Shown: piece by piece, positions 1-4,873 of the stretch
How positions within the stretch are numbered: position 1 is the first letter of the stretch
How the letters are laid out: each line of letters opens with the position of its first letter
Source of the DNA: Streptomyces speibonae
GTDB lineage: Bacteria > Actinomycetota > Actinomycetes > Streptomycetales > Streptomycetaceae
DNA: 7,846 nucleotides
Assembly: GCA_000715605.1 (NCBI GenBank)
Contig: KL568574.1
Span: 70,621 to 78,466 of the forward strand
Direction of reading: 5' to 3'
Position numbers and translations under genes: made by a program
Notes under the pieces: model-generated
The model's input: only the letters and a program-made list of their open reading frames with translations
What the model was told of the DNA's origin: nothing
The model's database searches: none

Positions 1-18
1 GATGTGTATAAGAGACAG
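1..18. other. Tn5/Nextera mosaic-end adapter remnant (sequencing artefact)
   Basis: The first 18 bases match positions 2-19 of the 19-bp Tn5 mosaic end used in Nextera-type libraries (…TGTATAAGAGACAG). The matching stops exactly at base 18, after which the reading frame of the minus-strand transporter gene begins cleanly. Forward translations through it give the artefactual peptides MCIRDR and MYKRQ, and on the minus strand the gene would read into LSLIHI. It should be trimmed and is not part of the genome. Confidence 0.96.
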
Positions 19-876
19 GTTGGCGGCGGTCCTGGCCTCGTCGCGGTGGGCGCCGATCCACGCGTTCGCCCCGACGGACGCCCGCAGCACCGCCTCGACC
101 GCCTCGGGGTTCCGGTCGAGGAACTCCTTGCGCACCACGATGTTCGTGATCACGAACTTCTCGTCCGGCCACAGGGACGCCTCGTCCAGCAGCACCTCGC
201 CGCCCTCGGCGACCAGCTTCGAGGCGGTCGGCTCCGGCACCCAGGCCCCGTCGACGGACCCGGAGCGGAACGCGTCCGGGGTGACCTTGTTGTCGCTGCG
301 GACGACCGTGACGTCGCCCTTGCCGCTGAGCGGGTCGATCTTCCAGCCCTGCTCGGCCGCCCAGTTGAGGAACGCCACGTCCTGGGTGTTGCCGAGCTGC
401 GGGGTCGCGATCCGCTTGCCCTCGACGTCGTCGAGCGACGTCACCTTGTCCGGGTCCACCACCAGCTTCACCCCGCCGGAGGCCGCGCCCCCGACGATCC
501 GCAGGTTCCTGCCGTCCGCCTTGGTGAAGCCGTTGACGGCCGGTGACGGGCCGAGGAAGGCGATGTCGAGGGAACCGGAGTTGAGGGCCTCGATCGCCGA
601 CGGTCCCGCGTTGAAGACGGCGTACTTCGCCTCCGTGCCGCCGAGTTCCTTCTGGAAGAAGCCCTTCCTGTTGGCCACCAGCGCGGTCCCGTGGGTGAGG
701 TTGCCGAAGTACCCGATCCGGACGGAGTCGAGACCACCGGTCTTCACCGCCCCGGCCGCCACCTTCACGGTGTCGTCGTCCTTGGCCTGGGAGCCGTAGC
801 CGCACGCGGCCAGGGCGAGCAGCGGGAGCGCGGCCAGCACCGCGAGGGTGCGGCGCAGGACTGGTGTGGCAGGCAC
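19..876 (-). CDS. SsuA-like ABC transporter substrate-binding lipoprotein, C-terminus missing
   Basis: This is the extracytoplasmic solute-binding lipoprotein of a sulfonate/taurine-type ABC importer (NMT1/SsuA/TauA-like family). It probably feeds organic or inorganic sulfur to the neighbouring sulfate genes. The start is GTG at 876 because GAGAGGA (892-886) lies 9 nt upstream. Residues 1-24 form a lipoprotein signal peptide with Arg8-Arg9, a hydrophobic stretch and the lipobox LAAC, with Cys25 as the lipidated residue; the twin arginine makes Tat export possible. The mature part begins with an acidic linker and then shows the family's fold-start pattern RIGYFGNLTHGTALVANRKG near residues 52-71. 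A ligand-loop-like segment (NAGPSAIEAL, then DIAFLGPSPA) spans about residues 89-112. There are 286 codons before the adapter; such proteins are usually 320-370 residues, so roughly the last fifth is absent. The permease and ATPase genes would lie beyond the left edge. The exact ligand cannot be read from sequence; sulfonate is inferred from family and context. Confidence 0.85.
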
Positions 877-885
877 GGGAGGCTG

Positions 886-892
886 TCCTCTC
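886..892 (-). promoter_or_regulatory. Ribosome binding site of the SsuA-like gene
   Basis: GAGAGGA on the minus strand lies 9 nt before the GTG at 876. It fixes the start of a gene that has no nearby in-frame ATG. Confidence 0.7.
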
Positions 893-903
893 GGAGACCC
901 GGC

Positions 904-926
904 GGTCACGTCCTCAGGACGTGGCC
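904..926 (-). repeat. Palindrome/hairpin just upstream of the SsuA-like gene
   Basis: CACGTCC (907-913) and GGACGTG (917-923) are perfect inverted repeats around a 3-base centre. Two more pairs follow outside a single mismatch, extending the structure to 904-926. It lies about 30 nt upstream of the GTG start at 876 and just before the Shine-Dalgarno sequence. It could be a regulator's operator or an RNA hairpin in the 5' untranslated region. The middle bases on the minus strand are TGA, the stop of a possible short upstream ORF (997-914). Confidence 0.5.
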
Positions 927-1031
927 GGGGAGTCGGCAGGTTTTCGGCGGCGGGGGGTGAGGGCGCGCGAGCGGTGCGCGTACGTCAGCGCACACATCGT
1001 TCGACCCCGCCCTGCCCGGCGCCGAGCGCCC

Positions 1032-1056
1032 TTCCCCCGGACTTCGTCCGGGGGGA
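1032..1056 (-). terminator. Strong hairpin between cysN and the SsuA-like gene, candidate terminator
   Basis: A perfect 9-bp stem, CCCCCGGAC (1034-1042) with GTCCGGGGG (1046-1054), closes a 3-base loop that reads GAA on the minus strand. It begins about 90 nt after the cysN stop. There is no U-tract, which is common for actinomycete terminators. The flanking bases GGGGTCCCCCC can pair with part of the stem as an alternative. From memory, this CCGGACGAAGTCCGG form recurs between Streptomyces genes. It may end or attenuate the sulfate operon transcript, which would place the transporter gene under partly separate control. Confidence 0.6.
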
Positions 1057-1081
1057 CCCCCGGCCGGCCCGGCCGCCCGCC

Positions 1082-1128
1082 TTCGCGAACCCCGCGGGGA
1101 AGTCGGTGTGCGACGCGGCGCCGGCGTC
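1082..1128. repeat. Cluster of short palindromes after cysN
   Basis: Three small inverted repeats lie in a row: TTCGCGAA (1082-1089), CCCCGCGGGG (1090-1099) and GACGC/GCGTC around a 7-base loop (1112-1128). The last begins 17 nt after the cysN stop codon on the minus strand. Some such palindromes are expected by chance at this GC content. They may add to transcript end structure, but no individual role can be assigned. Confidence 0.35.
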
Positions 1129-1145
1129 CTCGCTGATGCGCATGG

Positions 1146-2480
1146 TCAGAAGTCCCACCCGTCGTCCTCGGCGGGGTCCTTGACGGGCTCCGGCGCGGCG
1201 AAGGACTCACCGACCATCCCGGCGGTCAGCGTGGTGCCGTCGCTGGGGTCGATGAGGATGAACGAGCCCGTGCGCCGCGAGTCCGCGTAGGAGTCGGCGG
1301 GCAGCGGTTCGGCGGTACGGATCTTCACCCGGCCGATGTCGTTGGCGCCGAGCGTGCCCGGATGCGGGTGCAGGGACAGGTCGTCCAGCGTTAGCCGGGA
1401 CGGGATGTCCTTCACGATCGCCTTGACCGTGCGCGTGCCGTGCTTGAGCAGTACCCGGTGGCCGACGGTCAGCGGCTGGTCGGCGACGTGGCACACGGTC
1501 GCCTCGATGTCCTGCGACGTGGCCGGCGCGTCCTTGCTGGGGACGATCAGGTCACCGCGGGAGATGTCGATGTCGTCGGCCAGCAGCAGCGTCACCGACT
1601 GCGGCGTCCAGGCGACGTCGACCGGCGTGCCCAGCAGGTCGATCCCCGTCACCGTCGTCGTACGGCCCGAGGGGAGCACGGTCACCTCGTCGCCGACCCG
1701 GAAGGTGCCCGCAGCGATCTGGCCGGCGTATCCGCGGTAGTCCGGGTGGTCGGCGCTCTGCGGCCGGATCACGTACTGCACGGGCAGCCGCGCGTGACAG
1801 TGCGCCAGGTCGTGGCTGACCGGCACGGTCTCCAGGTGCTCCAGCACGGTCGGGCCGCCGTACCAGTCCATGTGCGCGGACGGCTCCACCACGTTGTCGC
1901 CGACCAGTGCCGAGATCGGGATCGTGGTGATCTCGGGGACGCCCAGCTCGCTCGCGTACGCCGTGAACTCCTCGGCGATGGCCGCGAAGACGGCCTCCCG
2001 GTAGTCGACCAGGTCCATCTTGTTGACGGCGAGGACGACGTGGGGGACGCGCAGCAGCGCGGCGATGGCGGCGTGCCGCCGGGTCTGCTCGACGACACCG
2101 TTGCGGGCGTCGACGAGGATCACCGTCAGCTCGGCCGTGGACGCGCCGGTGACCATGTTCCGCGTGTACTGCACATGGCCGGGGGTGTCGGCGAGGATGA
2201 ACCGGCGCCGGGGCGTGGCGAAGTAGCGGTAGGCGACGTCGATGGTGATGCCCTGCTCCCGCTCGGCCCGCAGACCGTCGGTGAGCAGCGCGAGGTCGGG
2301 AGCGTCCTGGCCCCGGCTCGCCGACGCGCGCTCCACGGCCTCCAGCTGGTCGGTGAGGACCGACTTGGAGTCGTGCAGCAGCCGGCCCACCAGGGTGGAC
2401 TTGCCGTCGTCGACGGAGCCGGCGGTGGCGAACCGCAGCAGCGTGGTGGCCGCGAGCTCCTCGGTGGTGATGGTGCTCAT
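1146..2480 (-). CDS. cysN: Sulfate adenylyltransferase subunit 1 (ATP sulfurylase GTPase subunit)
   Basis: CysN is the GTPase subunit that couples GTP hydrolysis to the synthesis of APS from sulfate and ATP by CysD, in the cytoplasm. The 444-residue product is an EF-Tu-like translation-factor GTPase. G1 is GSVDDGKST (21-29), G2 REQGITID (74-81), G3 DTPGH (98-102), G4 NKMD (153-156) and G5 near SAL (190-192). Two beta-barrel domains follow from about residue 232. The length is that of a stand-alone CysN: no C-terminal APS kinase domain is present, unlike the CysNC fusion known in mycobacteria, and a separate cysC lies upstream. The start is the ATG at 2480, 2 nt after the cysD stop; the open frame extends another 76 codons upstream but only as a shadow inside cysD. 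GAGGGG (2497-2492) is a distant Shine-Dalgarno candidate, so translational coupling to cysD is likely. It is the last gene of the core sulfate operon before the hairpin-containing gap. Confidence 0.96.
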   Translation of the reverse strand: MSTITTEELAATTLLRFATAGSVDDGKSTLVGRLLHDSKSVLTDQLEAVERASASRGQDAPDLALLTDGLRAEREQGITIDVAYRYFATPRRRFILADTPGHVQYTRNMVTGASTAELTVILVDARNGVVEQTRRHAAIAALLRVPHVVLAVNKMDLVDYREAVFAAIAEEFTAYASELGVPEITTIPISALVGDNVVEPSAHMDWYGGPTVLEHLETVPVSHDLAHCHARLPVQYVIRPQSADHPDYRGYAGQIAAGTFRVGDEVTVLPSGRTTTVTGIDLLGTPVDVAWTPQSVTLLLADDIDISRGDLIVPSKDAPATSQDIEATVCHVADQPLTVGHRVLLKHGTRTVKAIVKDIPSRLTLDDLSLHPHPGTLGANDIGRVKIRTAEPLPADSYADSRRTGSFILIDPSDGTTLTAGMVGESFAAPEPVKDPAEDDGWDF

Positions 2481-2482
2481 CT

Positions 2483-3418
2483 CTAGAAGTACCCCTCGCG
2501 CTTGCGGTCTTCCATCGCGGCCTCGGAGAGCCGGTCGTCGGCGCGGGTGGCGCCGCGCTCGGTGAGCCGGGAGGCGGCGATCTCGGTGATCACCTTCTCG
2601 ATGGTGTCGGCGTCGGAGTCCACCGCGCCGGTGCAGGACATGTCGCCCACGGTCCGGTAGCGCACCAGCCGCTTCTCGACCCGCTCGCCCTCCTTCGGGC
2701 CGCCCCACTCACCGGCGGTCAGCCACATGTTGGAGCGGCGGAACACCTCGCGCTCGTGCGCGTAGTAGATCTCCGGCAGTTCGATGCCCTCGCGGGCGAT
2801 GTACTGCCACACGTCCAGCTCGGTCCAGTTGGACAGCGGGAAGACGCGGACGTGCTCACCGGGGGCGTGCCGGCCGTTGTACAGGTTCCACAGCTCGGGG
2901 CGCTGACGGCGCGGGTCCCACTGGGAGAACTCGTCGCGCAGCGAGAACACCCGCTCCTTGGCGCGGGCCTTCTCCTCGTCGCGGCGCCCGCCGCCGAACA
3001 CGGCGTCGAACTTCTCGCTCTGGATCTTCTCGGTCAGCGGCAGCGTTTGGAGCGGGTTGCGGGTGCCGTCCGGGCGTTCCTTGAGCACCCCGCGGTCGAT
3101 GTAGTCCTGCACCGAGGCGATGTGCAGCCGCAGCCCGTGCCGGGCGACGGTGCGGTCGCGGTAGGCGAGGACCTCGGGGAAGTTGTGCCCGGTGTCCACG
3201 TGCAGCAGGGAGAAGGGGACGGGCGCGGGGGTGAACGCCTTCAGCGCCAGGTGCAGCATGAGGATGGAGTCCTTGCCGCCGGAGAAGAGGATCACCGGCT
3301 TCTCGAACTCGCCCGCCACCTCGCGGAAGATGTGCACGGCCTCGGACTCGAGGGCGTCCAGGTGGGAGAGGGCGTACGGTCCGGCCGTGCCCTCCCTGAC
3401 GGTGGCGACGGTCGTCAT
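2483..3418 (-). CDS. cysD: Sulfate adenylyltransferase subunit 2 (ATP sulfurylase catalytic subunit)
   Basis: CysD carries out the adenylyl transfer from ATP to sulfate, forming APS, as a heterodimer with CysN. The 311-residue length is normal for the family. The PP-loop ATP pyrophosphatase motif SGGKDS is at residues 46-51, followed by the HVDTGHNFPE segment (73-82). The conserved basic stretch FGGGRRDEEKARAKER is at 141-156, NWTELDVW at 197-204, and the family's terminal DRKREGYF closes the protein. The ATG at 3418 overlaps the cysC stop (ATGA) and has AAAGGGG (3431-3425) 6 nt upstream. cysN follows after 2 nt, as expected for two subunits made in equal amounts. No key residue appears to be missing. 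Confidence 0.97.
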   Translation of the reverse strand: MTTVATVREGTAGPYALSHLDALESEAVHIFREVAGEFEKPVILFSGGKDSILMLHLALKAFTPAPVPFSLLHVDTGHNFPEVLAYRDRTVARHGLRLHIASVQDYIDRGVLKERPDGTRNPLQTLPLTEKIQSEKFDAVFGGGRRDEEKARAKERVFSLRDEFSQWDPRRQRPELWNLYNGRHAPGEHVRVFPLSNWTELDVWQYIAREGIELPEIYYAHEREVFRRSNMWLTAGEWGGPKEGERVEKRLVRYRTVGDMSCTGAVDSDADTIEKVITEIAASRLTERGATRADDRLSEAAMEDRKREGYF

Positions 3419-3951
3419 GCCAGTCCCCTTTCGCTGAGCAGGGCGTACACCGACGCCGCGGACTCCTGCACGGTCTGGTTCTGCGACTCGATCCGCAGAT
3501 CGGGTGTTTCGGGTTCCTCGTACGGGTCGTCCACACCGGTGAGCCCGGTGAGTTCACCCGCGGCCTGCTTGGCGTACAGGCCCTTCACATCGCGTACGGA
3601 GCACACCTCGACCGGCGTCGCCACGTGCACCTCGACGTACGGCGTGCCGTTCGCCGCGTGCCGCTTGCGCACCGCGTCCCGGCTGTCGGCGTACGGCGCG
3701 ATCACGGGCACCAGCGCGGTGACGCCGTTACGGGCGAGCAGTTCCGCGACGAAGCCGATGCGCTGCACGTTAGTGTGCCGGTCCTCGCGGCTGAAGCCCA
3801 ACCCCGCCGAGAGGAACTCGCGGATCTCGTCGCCGTCCAGCACCTCGACCCGCCGCCCCTGCTCGCGCAGCCGGGCGGCCAGTTCGTGGGCGATGGTGGT
3901 CTTGCCGGCGCTCGGCAGACCCGTGAGCCAGACGGTGGCTCCGGTCGTCAC
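3415..3951 (-). CDS. cysC: Adenylyl-sulfate kinase (APS kinase)
   Basis: CysC phosphorylates APS with ATP to make PAPS. The 178-residue product has Walker A GLPSAGKT (11-18), the LDGDEIR segment (38-44), GFSREDRH (52-59) with its conserved NVQRIG continuation, and the DVKGLYAKQAAGELTGLTGV stretch (121-140), all characteristic of APS kinases. The position aligned with E. coli Ser109 (ISP motif), the phosphorylated serine, is Ala85 here (VIAPYADSR). The start chosen is GTG at 3951 because AGGAG (3962-3958) is 6 nt upstream. An in-frame ATG at 3984, 2 nt after cysH, would add 11 residues but has a poor Shine-Dalgarno; it remains possible. The stop overlaps the cysD ATG. Because the neighbouring CysH is an APS reductase, PAPS is probably made for sulfotransferases or other uses rather than for sulfite formation; that is inference. 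Confidence 0.93.
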   Translation of the reverse strand: MTTGATVWLTGLPSAGKTTIAHELAARLREQGRRVEVLDGDEIREFLSAGLGFSREDRHTNVQRIGFVAELLARNGVTALVPVIAPYADSRDAVRKRHAANGTPYVEVHVATPVEVCSVRDVKGLYAKQAAGELTGLTGVDDPYEEPETPDLRIESQNQTVQESAASVYALLSERGLA

Positions 3952-3957
3952 GTGGTT

Positions 3958-3962
3958 CTCCT
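3958..3962 (-). promoter_or_regulatory. Ribosome binding site deciding the cysC start
   Basis: AGGAG on the minus strand lies 6 nt before the GTG at 3951. The alternative ATG at 3984 sits directly after the cysH stop without a comparable site. This favours the shorter protein, which begins immediately before the first beta strand and the Walker A loop. Confidence 0.65.
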
Positions 3963-3986
3963 GGTTCGTCGAAGGCGAGGTCATGG

Positions 3987-4697
3987 TCAGCCGTGCAGCC
4001 CGCACTCGGTCTTGGAGCGGCCCGCCCAGCGGCCGGCGCGGGCGTCCTCGCCCTCCAGCACCCGGCGCGTGCAGGGCGCGCAGCCCACGGAGGCGTAGCC
4101 GTCCATGAGCAGCGGATTGGTGAGAACGCCGTGCTCGGCGACGTAGGCTGCCACATCTTCCTGTGACCATCTGGCGATGGGAGAAATCTTCACCTTCTGC
4201 CGCTTGTCGTCCCAGCCGACCACCGGGGTGTTCGCCCGGGTCGGGGACTCGTCGCGGCGCAGCCCCGTGGCCCAGGCCAGATAGTTCCTCAGCCCCTCCT
4301 CCAGCGGCCGCACCTTGCGCAGCGCGCAGCACAGGTCGGGGTCGCGGTCGTGCAGCCTCGGACCGTACTCCGCGTCCTGTTCGGCGACCGTCTGCCGCGG
4401 GGTCAGCGTGATGAGGTTGACGTCCATCACGGCCTCGACCGCGTCCCGGGTGCCGATGGTCTCCGGGAAGTGGTAGCCGGTGTCGAGGAACACCACGTCC
4501 ACGCCGGGCAGCGCGCGGGAGGCGAGGTGGGCGACCACCGCGTCCTCCATCGAGGAGGTCACGCAGAAGCGGTTGCCGAAGGTCTCGACGGCCCACTGCA
4601 GGATCTCCAGCGCGGAGGCGTCCTCCAGGTCGCGGCCCGCCTGCTCGGCCAGCGCCTTCCAGTCGGCCGCGGTGCGCTCTTCCTGCAGGGCCGTCAT
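3987..4697 (-). CDS. cysH: Assimilatory adenylyl-sulfate (APS) reductase
   Basis: This enzyme reduces APS to sulfite and AMP using thioredoxin in the cytoplasm. The 236-residue protein has the adenylyl-binding PP-loop variant TSSMEDAV (48-55) and LDTGYHFPET (71-80). It has both cysteine pairs that ligate a [4Fe-4S] cluster: Cys123-Cys124 (DLCCALRK) and Cys206/Cys209 (GCAPC). The C-terminal ECGLHG motif carries the catalytic Cys232. The cluster cysteines mark it as a bacterial APS reductase rather than a PAPS reductase of the E. coli type. The ATG at 4697 overlaps the stop of the preceding small gene (ATGA) and has GGGAGGGG 7 nt upstream. The open frame extends 32 codons further upstream, but that part is a shadow in the small gene. 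Confidence 0.96.
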   Translation of the reverse strand: MTALQEERTAADWKALAEQAGRDLEDASALEILQWAVETFGNRFCVTSSMEDAVVAHLASRALPGVDVVFLDTGYHFPETIGTRDAVEAVMDVNLITLTPRQTVAEQDAEYGPRLHDRDPDLCCALRKVRPLEEGLRNYLAWATGLRRDESPTRANTPVVGWDDKRQKVKISPIARWSQEDVAAYVAEHGVLTNPLLMDGYASVGCAPCTRRVLEGEDARAGRWAGRSKTECGLHG

Positions 4698-4873
4698 GAC
4701 CGGTCCCCTCCCGTGTCGGATCGCTCGAGCCCCCGGGCGAGCAGCCCGAGGAACTTCAGCTGAAAGGCCCGGTTGCACCCGCCGCATTCCCACGCTCCGT
4801 GGCCTGCTTCGCCCGGACGCAGGTCCTCCTCGCCGCAGTAGGGGCAGTGGAACGGTGCGGCACGCTCGCTCAT
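4694..4873 (-). CDS. Small four-cysteine zinc-ribbon-like protein of the sulfate operon
   Basis: A 59-codon gene fits exactly between sirA and cysH, with ATGA overlaps at both ends: its ATG at 4873 overlaps the sirA stop and its TGA overlaps the cysH ATG. A purine-rich GAAGAGG lies 7 nt before the start. The product has two CxxC knuckles, CPYC (10-13) and CGGC (30-33), 16 residues apart. That is a zinc-ribbon or rubredoxin-like metal site, followed by a short amphipathic helix (about 38-50, FQLKFLGLLARGLE) and a polar tail. I recall a small protein at the same place in Streptomyces coelicolor sulfate genes, but I know no tested function. Its fixed position suggests a helper of SirA or CysH: metal or iron-sulfur handling, electron transfer or a regulatory partner. 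None of these is shown by the sequence. Codon use matches its neighbours. Confidence 0.88.
   Translation of the reverse strand: MSERAAPFHCPYCGEEDLRPGEAGHGAWECGGCNRAFQLKFLGLLARGLERSDTGGDRS

Noticed and set aside
2..799. Plus-strand frames of 265 and 180 residues starting at the left edge (MCIRDR…, MYKRQ…)
   Set aside because: Both take their starts from the Tn5 adapter and run antisense to the transporter gene, whose lipobox, family motifs and codon bias are clear.
1057..1145. A bifunctional CysNC (ATP sulfurylase-APS kinase) as in mycobacteria
   Set aside because: CysN ends at residue 444 with an acidic tail, no Walker A follows, and a separate cysC is present.
1146..2708. A CysN with 76 extra N-terminal residues
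   Set aside because: The extra part lies inside cysD in another frame; the G1 loop position and the ATG at 2480 fit the normal CysN start.
1440..4108. Plus-strand frames of 348 and 450 residues opposite cysN, cysD and cysC
   Set aside because: They are antisense shadows of well-supported genes and contain no family motif.
3415..4596. A 393-residue frame that would extend cysC upstream through cysH
   Set aside because: The upstream half is an out-of-frame reading of cysH; the kinase begins at its own ribosome site, so there is no fusion protein.
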